Of a DNA stretch of 64,000 nucleotides, positions 1 through 7,666 are shown piece by piece. Positions within the stretch are counted from its first letter, which is position 1, and each line of letters begins with the position of its first letter. Below the pieces are notes generated by a model. The model searched no databases, was not told where the DNA came from, and worked only from the letters and a program-made list of their open reading frames with translations. The stretch comes from RGIG4608 sp051867875 (GTDB lineage Bacteria > Bacillota > Clostridia > Oscillospirales > CAG-272), in contig JBJDZG010000004.1 in assembly GCA_051867875.1 (NCBI GenBank), forward strand, positions 124,001 to 188,000, read 5' to 3'. Made by a program: the position numbers and the translations under genes.

Positions 1-519
1 GAGTAAGCTGTCAAGAAAACGTTCCAGCCCCTCGCCCTCAACCTCGCCTCTCTCGATAAATTCCACGAGTCCCGCGCACGCAAAAGGAATTACCCTCGCG
101 TTTGCGCCGAAGCGGTCAAGAAGCGACAAAAACTTGTCCTCACAAAGTGTGAGCGGGGTTGCAAGTACCGCAACCGTAGGGCACTTGGACGAGAGCACCG
201 CGGGCTTTAACGCCGGTTCAACACCGACGATAATATCATCGGGATACCTCTCTCTCAGCGCCGACACCGCAACGCTCGTCGCGGTATTGCAGGCGATAAC
301 GAATGCCTTAACCCCTCTGCTTTTGAGCCTTTCGTAGACGGAAAAGGTCAGCGACCTTACCTCGTGGGCAGTCTTTACTCCGTAAGGCGCATTGGCAGTG
401 TCGCCGAAATATATGAAATTTTCATCGGGAAGCACGCGACGCAGTTCCCTCAAAACGCTTATTCCTCCGATACCCGAGTCAAAAACCGCTATCGGCATAC
501 GCTTATTCGGCATATCCAT
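1..519 (-). CDS. murI: Glutamate racemase, N-terminal part (cut by window edge)
   Basis: Interconverts L- and D-glutamate in the cytoplasm to supply D-Glu for peptidoglycan. About 173 residues are visible; the reading frame is still open at base 1, so the C-terminal third is missing. The N-terminus carries the family signature FDSGIGG with the catalytic Asp region, and ACNTAT holds the first of the two catalytic cysteines. The second (in the family's GCTHYP motif) would lie beyond the edge. The ATG at 519 is preceded by AGAGGT at a suitable distance. It reads away from rpmE, in the same direction. The identification rests on clear motif matches; only the missing end limits confidence. Confidence 0.93.
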   Translation of the reverse strand, partial: MDMPNKRMPIAVFDSGIGGISVLRELRRVLPDENFIYFGDTANAPYGVKTAHEVRSLTFSVYERLKSRGVKAFVIACNTATSVAVSALRERYPDDIIVGVEPALKPAVLSSKCPTVAVLATPLTLCEDKFLSLLDRFGANARVIPFACAGLVEFIERGEVEGEGLERFLDSLL

Positions 520-564
520 ATAAACCTCTGCTAATCAATTACTCCTGTGGTAAAAACACAATAA

Positions 565-597
565 GGGCAAGTATGTGCGAATGCACACAGCTTGCCC
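565..597 (-). terminator. Hairpin terminator after rpmE
   Basis: On the minus strand, GGGCAAG and CTTGCCC form a stem with an inner TGTGC/GCACA stem, followed by a T-rich run (TTATTGTGTTTTT). It lies just downstream of rpmE and upstream of murI. Confidence 0.6.
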
Positions 598-625
598 GTA
601 GTTGCGAAATGTACTGATTTTTGAA

Positions 626-835
626 TTATCTTGCACTAGCCTGCAATCTCTTTTTGAACTTATCAACTCTACCGCCGGCATCAACGAACTTCTGCTTACC
701 GGTAAAGAAAGGATGACATTTAGAGCAAATTTCAACTCTTACTTCTCCGCCCTTTGTGGACTTTGTTGTAACCGTTTCACCACAAGCACACTTAATTGTT
801 ACTTCTTCATACTTAGGATGGATACCTGTCTTCAT
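626..835 (-). CDS. rpmE: 50S ribosomal protein L31, zinc-binding form
   Basis: Small protein of the large ribosomal subunit, 69 aa, the usual length. It opens with MKTGIHPKY and has the CxC (residues 16-18) and CxxC (37-40) cysteines of the zinc-containing C+ type, so it is not the zinc-independent paralogue. It ends in basic residues as usual. A strong promoter lies at 882-910 and a terminator at 565-597, so it is probably transcribed alone. A GTGAGGTG ribosome-binding region precedes the ATG. Confidence 0.97.
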   Translation of the reverse strand: MKTGIHPKYEEVTIKCACGETVTTKSTKGGEVRVEICSKCHPFFTGKQKFVDAGGRVDKFKKRLQASAR

Positions 836-881
836 TTTATTTACACCTCACTTTTTAGCGAAATTATTCACATTGCATTTG

Positions 882-910
882 ATTATACCATACTCGAACA
901 GATTTTGCAA
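882..910 (-). promoter_or_regulatory. Sigma-A promoter of rpmE
   Basis: Minus strand: TTGCAA (-35, 910-905), a 17-bp spacer, and TATAAT (-10, 887-882) preceded by TGG (extended -10). Transcription would start about 40 bp before the rpmE ATG. Confidence 0.75.
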
Positions 911-929
911 TAGTTTTTTCAAATTTTTT

Positions 930-1700
930 TCAAATTTTATTCTGTATTTCCTCTTTGAGCTGTAAAATAATCTTTTTTTCAAGTCTTGATATGTATGACT
1001 GTGATATTCCGAGCTTGTCGGCGACGTCCTTTTGCGTCATTTCCTTACGCCCGAAAAGTCCGTATCGCATCTCAATTATCAGCCTTTCCCTCTCTTCAAG
1101 CTTGCTTACCGCCTCTCTGATTATTCTCCTCTCCTCTGCCTGCTCAAGCTCGTAGGAAACGGTATCCTCCTCATTTCCGAGCACGTCGGAGAGCAACAGC
1201 TCGTTTCCGTCCCAATCGACGTTGAGGGGCTCGTCAATCGAAATGTCCCCGCGCGATTGAGAATTTTTCCTTATATACATAAGTATCTCGTTTTCGATAC
1301 AGCGCGAGGCGTAGGTGGCGAGCTTGATATTTTTGTCGGAGCGGAAGGTGTTTATCGCCTTGATAAGACCTATCGTGCCGATGGACACGAGGTCCTCAAT
1401 ATATATTCCCGTGCTCTCAAATTTCTTTGCGATATATACCACAAGGCGCAGATTGTGCTCAATCAACTTGTCGCGTGCCTGCGGGTCAAAGGGAAGATTT
1501 TCTATGCACTCCGCCTCCTCTTCCTTGTCAAGCGGTGCGGGAAGCACGTCGGGACCGTTGACGTAATATACGCCGTCCTCCGCTCCCCTTGCCATTATTC
1601 TTGAGATGAGGACTTTAAGGCTGAAAAACAGATGAGCCACTCCTCCCTTTACGGTTTTCAGCGTTCCCGATATAAAAACAGCTACCTTATTCTTAGGCAT
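930..1700 (-). CDS. sigE: RNA polymerase sporulation sigma factor SigE (pro-form)
   Basis: Mother-cell-specific sigma factor of early sporulation, made as an inactive membrane-tethered precursor. The 256-aa protein contains region 2 (NLRLVVYIAKKFE, the invariant LATYASRCIENEIL) and region 4 (KDVADKLGISQSYISRLEK), all typical of SigE. Residues 1 to about 41 form a basic and hydrophobic pro-sequence, somewhat longer than in Bacillus subtilis, followed by an acidic GVYYV segment where cleavage is expected. I chose the ATG at 1700 because GGAG sits 6 bp upstream; in-frame ATGs further up lack one. spoIIGA, the gene for its processing protease, is immediately upstream, the same order as the B. subtilis spoIIG operon. 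Confidence 0.94.
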   Translation of the reverse strand: MPKNKVAVFISGTLKTVKGGVAHLFFSLKVLISRIMARGAEDGVYYVNGPDVLPAPLDKEEEAECIENLPFDPQARDKLIEHNLRLVVYIAKKFESTGIYIEDLVSIGTIGLIKAINTFRSDKNIKLATYASRCIENEILMYIRKNSQSRGDISIDEPLNVDWDGNELLLSDVLGNEEDTVSYELEQAEERRIIREAVSKLEERERLIIEMRYGLFGRKEMTQKDVADKLGISQSYISRLEKKIILQLKEEIQNKI

Positions 1701-1785
1701 ATTTTTCTCCATTCTGTCGATTATCAGTATCAAAATATATATTATCATTGTACAAGTTTTTTTACAGTATTGTTAAATTTTCTTT

Positions 1786-2649
1786 TTATAATACAGTAGT
1801 TTCGTGCGACATTAGCGCTTCGTGTCCTACGAGTAACCCGGCGGGCAGAGGGACTATGTAAACGTCAATTTCCTTGACCTTGCCTTTCATTATTATGCTG
1901 ACTTTTTTGAATTTTACCGCGGGAAGCAAAGCACTTCCGTTGACCGTTTTGACGGGCACGAGGCGCACTCTCGTCGCCAGAGCTACGGGTATTTCCCGCG
2001 TCGCGGAATACTCGGAAAACGCGGAATATTCTTCGCCTGTAAGCACTCCTGCGAGAGCATCAAGACTGACGAAAACCACGCTTTTTCCGCTTATCGGCTC
2101 TACTGCACCGTTTCCGCTGTCAATGAGAGCCGTAAGCGTTGCGCTCCCTCGCTCGCTCTCAATCACGAGTGTAAGAGTGCCCTTCGCCGATGACGACCTG
2201 AAAAACCGTCCGCCAAAGAGCGTAAAAATGCAGGAAACAAGCGCCAAAACGGCAAATATCCACACCTCTATCCCGTCGTCAAGCCCGATATCCTCCGCGA
2301 ATATTCCGATTTGATTGAAGAGCGAAAACAGCGCCGTCATAAGCCCGCCGAGCAAGGCGGACACGAAAAAATAGATACCGCAGTTTTTGAAAAAGCGCAG
2401 AAGCGTCATTTTTCTTCTGCCCCACACGCAAAGACACATAACGCACAACACAAAGAGGTCAAGAGATAGCGCAATCCATCTGTCCGCCTTGATAAATAGC
2501 GACGCGACGGAATAAACTCCGCCGAGAAATGACGCAAGCACGCCCCGAAAAGTGGGCAGTTTTTCGTGTAAAAGGCGGCAGCAGATATAAAAGCACAGAA
2601 AATCCATGCTGAAATTAATCAAGAAAAGCAAATCGCCGTAAACTACCAT
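1786..2649 (-). CDS. spoIIGA: Sigma-E processing aspartic peptidase SpoIIGA
   Basis: Membrane protease that removes the pro-sequence of SigE when the forespore signals. The 287-aa protein has about five N-terminal hydrophobic segments (residues 5-150) and a C-terminal domain with the active-site motif ALIDSGNG, the aspartic-protease Asp of the family. The start at 2649 (MVVYGDLLFL) has a GGGGGAG ribosome site 4-5 bp away; an ATG six codons earlier lacks one. The gene is followed by sigE after 85 bp. Upstream, TATAAT lies at about 2679-2684 on the minus strand and an AGCGACA heptamer (5 of 7 to a Spo0A box) lies about 25 bp further up; Spo0A control is only an inference. Confidence 0.9.
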   Translation of the reverse strand: MVVYGDLLFLINFSMDFLCFYICCRLLHEKLPTFRGVLASFLGGVYSVASLFIKADRWIALSLDLFVLCVMCLCVWGRRKMTLLRFFKNCGIYFFVSALLGGLMTALFSLFNQIGIFAEDIGLDDGIEVWIFAVLALVSCIFTLFGGRFFRSSSAKGTLTLVIESERGSATLTALIDSGNGAVEPISGKSVVFVSLDALAGVLTGEEYSAFSEYSATREIPVALATRVRLVPVKTVNGSALLPAVKFKKVSIIMKGKVKEIDVYIVPLPAGLLVGHEALMSHETTVL

Positions 2650-2736
2650 TTTTCTCCCCCAGCACACCTTTTATCTAATTATAAAACCTGAGCCAAGCAA
2701 ATATTGTCGCTTTGTATGCTTTTTTTAATTTTTTTA

Positions 2737-2765
2737 TTTACAATCGGATATTTTTATGATACAAT
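2737..2765 (+). promoter_or_regulatory. Sigma-A promoter of the aspartate kinase gene
   Basis: TTTACA (2737-2742), a 17-bp spacer, TACAAT (2760-2765). The leader to the chosen ATG at 2835 is only about 60 nt. Confidence 0.65.
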
Positions 2766-2834
2766 AGTCCTTGGCAATCAAATGTTTTCTACATATATTA
2801 CTATTAAATGACAATAGAAAGGAATTTTTCCTCA

Positions 2835-4151
2835 ATGCAATTAAAGGTCGTAAAGTTCGGCGGCTCATCATTAGCCGATGCCGAGCATTTCAAACAGGTG
2901 GCAAGCATTATAAAGGCTGACCCCGCACGCCGTTTCGTAGTGGCGAGCGCGCCAGGAAAACGCGACGGAAACGACGAAAAGGTTACGGATATGCTTTATA
3001 ATTGCTACAATATGATAAGAAATCACGAGGATATCACCGAGCAGTACGAAAAAATAATCGCCCGTTACACGGACATAATTGAGGAGCTCGGCATAAATTT
3101 TGATATCACGGGCGAGCTCGAATATATAAAGAACGCTATGATGGCGCGCTCGGGACGCGATTTTGCCGCAAGCCGAGGAGAGTACCTGAACAGCTTGATT
3201 CTTGCAAAATATCTCGGATTTGATTTTATAGATGCGGAAAACATTATTTTTTTCAAAGAGGACAGCACGCTTGATGAGAAAAAAACGGATTACGTACTCA
3301 AAGAGGAGCTTGAAACGCACAGAAATGCAGTAATTCCGGGCTTTTACGGCTCAATGCCAAACGGCACTATCAAGACCTTTTCAAGGGGCGGTTCCGATAT
3401 CACGGGCTCAATTATCGCTCGCGCGCTCGGCGCAAATCTCTACGAAAACTGGACGGACGTTTCGGGATTTCTTATGGCAGACCCGAGAATAGTTGAAAAT
3501 CCCGCTCATATTTCCACTATAACCTACCGCGAGCTACGCGAGCTTTCATATATGGGTGCTACGGTGCTTCACGAGGACGCCATCTTTCCCGTTCAGGAGG
3601 AAGGCATAGCAATAAATATCCGCAACACCAACGCTCCAAACGACGAGGGCACGATGATTGTCCCCAATGTAAGTGGCGGCGGGGGTAATTGCATTATCAC
3701 GGGTATCGCGGGCAAAAAGGGTTTTTCCGTCGTAAACATTGAAAAGAACCAGATGGGCACGCACAAAGGCTTTGCCACAAAGGTATTCAAGTGCCTTGAC
3801 AGTTATGATATCCACTGCGAGCATCTGCCCTCTGGAATTGACGCTATGTGCCTTGTTGTCAGCTCGGCAGAGCTTGATAATAAAATAGATGATTTTATCC
3901 CCGAGCTTCACAGACTCACCGACGCCGACCATATAACCGTTGAAACGGGACTTGCGCTTATCGCAGTCGTCGGTCACGGAATGAGAGAGTCAAAGGGTAT
4001 CGCGGCGCGCGTTTTCTCCGCAATCGCCGGCGCTGACGTCAACGTAAAGATGATTGACCAGGGTTCAAGCGAGCTAAATATCATCATCGGCGTTTATGAA
4101 GCAGATTATGAAAAAACCGTAAGAGCCATTTATAACGAATTCGTCAAATAG
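2835..4151 (+). CDS. Aspartate kinase
   Basis: Phosphorylates L-aspartate, the first step to lysine, threonine and methionine (and to diaminopimelate for the cell wall and dipicolinate for spores). 438 aa. The amino-acid kinase domain begins with VVKFGGSSLAD (the Lys and GGS of the nucleotide site) and includes SRGGSDITGSIIA. Residues from about 300 onward look like the paired ACT domains that sense end products. The ATG at 2835 follows AGAAAGGAA; an ATG 27 bp upstream has no ribosome site. It is monocistronic, ending in a strong terminator. The partner enzyme, aspartate-semialdehyde dehydrogenase, is in this window at 55.3 kb, not adjacent. Which isozyme (lysC, thrA-like) cannot be told. Confidence 0.92.
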   Translation: MQLKVVKFGGSSLADAEHFKQVASIIKADPARRFVVASAPGKRDGNDEKVTDMLYNCYNMIRNHEDITEQYEKIIARYTDIIEELGINFDITGELEYIKNAMMARSGRDFAASRGEYLNSLILAKYLGFDFIDAENIIFFKEDSTLDEKKTDYVLKEELETHRNAVIPGFYGSMPNGTIKTFSRGGSDITGSIIARALGANLYENWTDVSGFLMADPRIVENPAHISTITYRELRELSYMGATVLHEDAIFPVQEEGIAINIRNTNAPNDEGTMIVPNVSGGGGNCIITGIAGKKGFSVVNIEKNQMGTHKGFATKVFKCLDSYDIHCEHLPSGIDAMCLVVSSAELDNKIDDFIPELHRLTDADHITVETGLALIAVVGHGMRESKGIAARVFSAIAGADVNVKMIDQGSSELNIIIGVYEADYEKTVRAIYNEFVK

Positions 4152-4163
4152 AATTAAAATCAC

Positions 4164-4195
4164 ACCGCCCCGACTTGTATATCGGGGCGGTTTTT
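4164..4195 (+). terminator. Terminator after aspartate kinase
   Basis: Perfect 10-bp stem ACCGCCCCGA / TCGGGGCGGT with an 8-nt loop, followed by a T run. Confidence 0.92.
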
Positions 4196-4232
4196 ATGCC
4201 GAAAATTATTTCAAATTATTTTCAAAAATCTA

Positions 4233-4260
4233 TTGACAAATGCGAAAAATATGGTATAAT
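4233..4260 (+). promoter_or_regulatory. Strong promoter of rplJ-rplL
   Basis: Consensus TTGACA (4233-4238), 16-bp spacer, consensus TATAAT (4255-4260) with TG one base upstream (extended -10). Transcription would start near 4267, just inside the L10 leader. Confidence 0.85.
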
Positions 4261-4261
4261 A

Positions 4262-4400
4262 CTTGTGTTATCCAAAGACAGCAGGTTCCGGTAAAGGCGA
4301 AAGCTCTCCTGCCGAGGAAGATTTTATACTTTAATATTTATTATTGTGTGTCTTTCCTTGGGGTGTTTTGTGCCTTTTGGAAGGATTTTTTTATTATATT
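4262..4400 (+). promoter_or_regulatory. Ribosomal protein L10 leader (autoregulatory mRNA element)
   Basis: The 5' untranslated region of rplJ carries the conserved L10-leader pattern: CCAAAGACAGCAGG, then an inner hairpin and CTCCTGCCGAGG closing the kink-turn-like L10/L12 binding site. In Bacillota this RNA binds L10(L12)4 and represses the operon. Near its 3' end, TCCTT and AAGGA flank a G/T-rich loop and a T run (about 4354-4392), which could act as the attenuator. Exact borders are approximate. Confidence 0.8.
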
Positions 4401-4427
4401 CGTTATTTTAACAGGAGGTAAAGTACA

Positions 4428-4958
4428 ATGCCAAGTAAAGTAATACTTGAAAAGAAACAGCAAGTTGTTGCTGAACTTTCTGCTCAAATCAAAGAATCTG
4501 TTTCAGGCGTGCTCGTAAACTACCAGGGTATCACAGTTGATGCTGATACGGCTATGCGTAAAGAGCTCCGCGAAGCAGGCGTTGACTATAAGGTAGTTAA
4601 GAACTCCCTTACAGGCAGAGCTTGCGAAGATGCAGGTTACGGTGAGATGAAGCAGTATCTTGCAGGTATGACGGCTATCGCTATTTCCAAGGACGACGCG
4701 GTTGCTCCCGCTAAAATCCTTAAGAAATACGCTGACAAGGTTCAGTCATTCCAGATTCTTGCAGGCTATGTTGACGGCGCGGTAGTTGATGAAGCTACGG
4801 TAAACGAACTCGCAAACATTCCCTCAAGAGAAACACTTATCGCGAAATTCCTCGGAAGCATTCAGTCCCCTCTCTACGGATTTGCTTATGCTATCCAGGC
4901 TATCATCGACAAGGACGGCGAGCCCGCTCCCGCAGAGGAAGCTCCCGCAGCAGAGTAA
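4428..4958 (+). CDS. rplJ: 50S ribosomal protein L10
   Basis: Stalk-base protein that anchors L7/L12 dimers on the ribosome and binds its own leader RNA. 176 aa, normal length. It begins with the family pattern of basic residues, VVAELSAQIKES, LVNYQGI and KNSLTGRA, with an acidic Ala/Pro/Glu tail and a C-terminal helix region expected to hold L12 dimers. AGGAGGT lies 9 bp before the ATG. It is the first gene of the rplJ-rplL unit. Confidence 0.97.
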   Translation: MPSKVILEKKQQVVAELSAQIKESVSGVLVNYQGITVDADTAMRKELREAGVDYKVVKNSLTGRACEDAGYGEMKQYLAGMTAIAISKDDAVAPAKILKKYADKVQSFQILAGYVDGAVVDEATVNELANIPSRETLIAKFLGSIQSPLYGFAYAIQAIIDKDGEPAPAEEAPAAE

Positions 4959-5038
4959 TCTGCAAACAAAATTCATTGCGTAAATTCAGCGCATAATCTA
5001 AAAATATTTATTAACTTAAATTTTGGAGGTACATTAAA

Positions 5039-5410
5039 ATGGCTAACGAAAAGATTACAGCTATTGTTGAAGAAATCAAAGGTTTGACAATTCTTGAGTT
5101 GAACGAACTTGTAAAGGCAGTTGAGGAAGAGTTCGGCGTATCCGCTGCTCCCGTTGCTGCTGTTGGCGTTGCTGCTCCCGCTGCAGCCGTTGAAGAAAAG
5201 ACAGAATTTGACGTTGTTCTTGCATCCTTCGGTGCTAAGAAGCTCGACGTTATCAAGGTTGTACGTGAGCTCACAGGTCTTGGTCTTAAAGACGCTAAGG
5301 ACCTCGTTGAAGCTGCTCCCAAGACACTCAAAGAGGGTGTTTCCAAGGACGAAGCTGAAAAAATCAAGGAAGCTCTTGTTGCTGCAGGCGCAACAGTTGA
5401 AATTAAATAA
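5039..5410 (+). CDS. rplL: 50S ribosomal protein L7/L12
   Basis: Stalk protein that recruits translation factors. 123 aa: an N-terminal dimerisation helix pair (residues 1-35), an Ala/Val-rich hinge (36-52) and the globular C-terminal domain starting KTEFDVVL, with the conserved KVVRELTGLGLKDAKDLVE and EAEKIKEAL. TTGGAGGT precedes the ATG. It is co-transcribed with rplJ and followed by a strong terminator. Confidence 0.98.
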   Translation: MANEKITAIVEEIKGLTILELNELVKAVEEEFGVSAAPVAAVGVAAPAAAVEEKTEFDVVLASFGAKKLDVIKVVRELTGLGLKDAKDLVEAAPKTLKEGVSKDEAEKIKEALVAAGATVEIK

Positions 5411-5442
5411 TTTAGTTTCAAGAGATTTTCTACTTGCTGTAC

Positions 5443-5475
5443 AAAACAGGACACGAAACCGTGTCCTGTTTTTGT
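5443..5475 (+). terminator. Terminator after rplL
   Basis: AAACAGGACACG / CGTGTCCTGTTT stem with a small AAAC loop and a long T-rich tail. In the other direction it may also end the lipoprotein unit at 5.5-7.5 kb. Confidence 0.93.
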
Positions 5476-5523
5476 TTTTATCTTAAAATCTGTGCGTACA
5501 TAGTGCGTCGCAGGCTTTTTGTA

Positions 5524-5934
5524 TTACTTAAATTCAAGGTTGATAATGTCCATCGCAACGTCAAGATTAGTCATTACAACTACACAACCGTCACGTGCAA
5601 TTCTCCAATTATTAGAGTTCTCGCCCTTTGCAAAATATTCGATGTTCAATTCTGCAAAACTGGTTGCCTGTTCTTCGGTGGCGAATGTAATAAATGTGCA
5701 AGACTTGGAATGGTCGCCATTTTCAATCAAGTCATACTGCTTAATGATTTCAACCGTAAAGTCGCCGCCCATAAATTTGATTTCAGAATTTGTGAGCGAA
5801 GTTGCACGTTCACATTCTTCCTCTGTGATGTAGCACATACCTTCGGTCAAGCCCTTATCCTTGAGCTTTTCGATACTCTCATCCATATCGAATTTTCCGG
5901 CACAGCCAACAAGAAGCATAGCGAATACTGCCAA
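5524..5934 (-). CDS. Small lipoprotein of unknown function, start codon unclear
   Basis: At least 136 aa; no family recognised. The open frame extends upstream of the first possible start (TTG at 5934) and there encodes a perfect lipoprotein signal peptide: Lys/Tyr-rich n-region, hydrophobic core, lipobox LVGC. Yet between the AAGGAG Shine-Dalgarno (5979-5974) and the lipobox there is no ATG or GTG, and the codon at the expected start position is TAC. Either the gene uses an unusual start, has lost it, or the sequence has an error. The mature part resembles the gene just upstream (EEQA motif, similar size), so the two may be paralogues. Last gene of a four-lipoprotein unit. Confidence 0.55.
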   Translation of the reverse strand: MAVFAMLLVGCAGKFDMDESIEKLKDKGLTEGMCYITEEECERATSLTNSEIKFMGGDFTVEIIKQYDLIENGDHSKSCTFITFATEEQATSFAELNIEYFAKGENSNNWRIARDGCVVVMTNLDVAMDIINLEFK

Positions 5935-5997
5935 TATGGCTACAAGTGATACGATTTTTTTATAGTATTTTTTCTCCTTTGATATGTTTTTGCTTTT

Positions 5998-6420
5998 TTA
6001 TTTAATAAGCTCGTTGAAGGGCTTTATTAACTTGGGGTTATAATAACTGTATTCAATTTTTCCGTAAGCTCCCGATTTAAGCCATCGGCTTTCACCGCAT
6101 ACGGCAGCATACAACCATATTGCAAGATTGTATTTGTCGGCTTCGGCGGCTTCTTTGGCTTGTTCCTCTGTGAAGCAAGTTATGAAGTAGATGTAATCGC
6201 TGCCGGAATCTTCGGATATGCTCGCCTTTATATAGCAAAGCTGTGAGCTTTCGGCTTCGTCTTTATGCGCTCCGTGTGTTACATAGTAGCCTGCATCCTC
6301 GTATGCCTTGATGATATCCTCGCAAGATATTTCTTTCGGCTCGGTGCTATTGACGCAAGCCGTAAGGGATAAGACAAAAGAAAGCAATAAAATGATTGAT
6401 ATTATCTTTTTCATAAGCAT
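5998..6420 (-). CDS. Small lipoprotein of unknown function
   Basis: 140 aa. A signal peptide with the lipobox LTAC predicts a lipid-anchored extracytoplasmic protein; the remainder (EDIIKAYEDAGYYV, FTEEQAKEA) matches the layout of the neighbouring lipoprotein at 5524, suggesting duplication. The ATG at 6420 overlaps the TAA of the upstream gene by one base (TAATG), pointing to coupled translation; a second ATG two codons later (6414) is equally possible. I see no known domain. Confidence 0.75.
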   Translation of the reverse strand: MLMKKIISIILLLSFVLSLTACVNSTEPKEISCEDIIKAYEDAGYYVTHGAHKDEAESSQLCYIKASISEDSGSDYIYFITCFTEEQAKEAAEADKYNLAIWLYAAVCGESRWLKSGAYGKIEYSYYNPKLIKPFNELIK

Positions 6421-7127
6421 TATTTAATCATTTCATATCCGCAAGCATCACAGATATAGTCACCATTTTCATCATAATGTGGCACTGCTCCGAAATCTTG
6501 GGGACATCCGCACGTATAGTTTTCAAAATGTCCCGCTGTGTCAGCGGAAATATAGGTGATAGTATGCTCGTGTTCTTCCTCTCTCAAAACATAGAATCCG
6601 CCAAGGGGGGCTTCCGAGCCTTGCCGGAGCGAAATCTTTGTGTTGTAAGTAAATGTCTTATTTCCGTATTCAAGCGTATTCGTACTCACATCGTAAATTA
6701 CGAGTACAATAAATTCCACATCACCGTTTTCATCGACAGCACCGTCTGAAAATACGAAAATATAATCGCCTTCAATAATTAAGAAGCTTTCAAGCTCGGT
6801 TGCCGGCTCGAAATAATAGGTTGTGAAAACGCCTGCCAAAGTGCTTTTTTGTTCTCCGCGTGTTCCAAAATACTTGAAATTCTGCGATTTGAGATACTCA
6901 AACACATCGGCAACGTAGGATTTACGTTCCCTGCTTGTAAAGCTAACGTAAATATCCTCGTCGTTATGATTTACGTAATCCTTTGTGATAGTAGGCAAAT
7001 CACCGACAAGACATTCCGTAAGCTTTTCTTCCGAAAACCACGTATTTTCTTCGTGTACGCTACTGCACGATGCAAGACAGCATAAGCATAAAACCGCTGT
7101 CAAGCATAAAGCCAATAACTTTTTCAT
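6420..7127 (-). CDS. Lipoprotein of unknown function with C-terminal Cys motifs
   Basis: 235 aa. Signal peptide with lipobox LASC (Cys at residue 21). The mature domain is acidic, rich in beta-strand-like stretches, and ends in a short cysteine-rich tail (TCGCPQDF, then DYICDACGYEM), a CxC followed by CxxCG. The tail recalls one unit of the Cys/His repeats in the lipoproteins at 11.9-14.3 kb. Third from the 3' end of the lipoprotein unit, coupled to the next gene by a one-base overlap. AGGAGGT precedes the ATG. Confidence 0.78.
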   Translation of the reverse strand: MKKLLALCLTAVLCLCCLASCSSVHEENTWFSEEKLTECLVGDLPTITKDYVNHNDEDIYVSFTSRERKSYVADVFEYLKSQNFKYFGTRGEQKSTLAGVFTTYYFEPATELESFLIIEGDYIFVFSDGAVDENGDVEFIVLVIYDVSTNTLEYGNKTFTYNTKISLRQGSEAPLGGFYVLREEEHEHTITYISADTAGHFENYTCGCPQDFGAVPHYDENGDYICDACGYEMIK

Positions 7128-7143
7128 TCGCTTTACCTCCTAA

Positions 7144-7524
7144 TTATTCAGCCCTGCCTAATTGCAATTCAAGCATTACAATTTGCATACCGTATTCCTC
7201 AACGTCAAGATATACAACCTCGTCGCCCGACAGGTCAACGAGTATGACGCGGAAGCAATCGGTAAGTCCTTTTTGTTCGAGGATTCTTTTCATCTCGGGA
7301 ATTGTAACAACCTGCAAAGAACGAATTTCCTCGTCGCTTTTCATTCTATTTGTGCCGATTGTTCCACCGCATTTCCATTCGCCGCCGTCTTGCCAACAGT
7401 AAATCTCTATGCCTTTCATCGGATCTTCGCTTACATCGGGCAATCCGGGATAGATGGGAGTGGAGCAAGCAGAGATCGCAAACAAGGTTAGCATACACAA
7501 CGCTAACGCTGATATTTTCCTCAT
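7144..7524 (-). CDS. Small lipoprotein of unknown function
   Basis: 126 aa. The first 20 residues form a lipoprotein signal peptide ending in ISAC. The mature part (two Cys in WQDGGEWKCGG and LTDCFRV, acidic) matches nothing I recognise. First gene of the unit of four lipoproteins read leftward; only 16 bp separate it from the next gene. A promoter is predicted at 7621-7649. Confidence 0.75.
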   Translation of the reverse strand: MRKISALALCMLTLFAISACSTPIYPGLPDVSEDPMKGIEIYCWQDGGEWKCGGTIGTNRMKSDEEIRSLQVVTIPEMKRILEQKGLTDCFRVILVDLSGDEVVYLDVEEYGMQIVMLELQLGRAE

Positions 7525-7620
7525 AATCCGTACCCCTTTTTTCTATAATTTTTTCATATAATTTGCTTTACTTCGTACATTCACAAAAAACTATGTACGC
7601 AATAAAGCCCCTCTAAAAAT

Positions 7621-7649
7621 ATTATACCTCTGCCCTGCAACACTGTCAG
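7621..7649 (-). promoter_or_regulatory. Promoter of the lipoprotein unit
   Basis: Minus strand: CTGACA (7649-7644), 17-bp spacer, TATAAT (7626-7621). It leaves an approximately 90-nt leader containing a GTACAT/ATGTAC inverted repeat. Confidence 0.65.
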
Positions 7650-7666
7650 GAGCTTTGGTGTGCTTT

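Noticed and set aside
2766..2834. Possible lysine riboswitch before aspartate kinase
   Set aside because: The leader is only about 60-70 nt, far too short for the L-box, and none of its conserved segments are visible.
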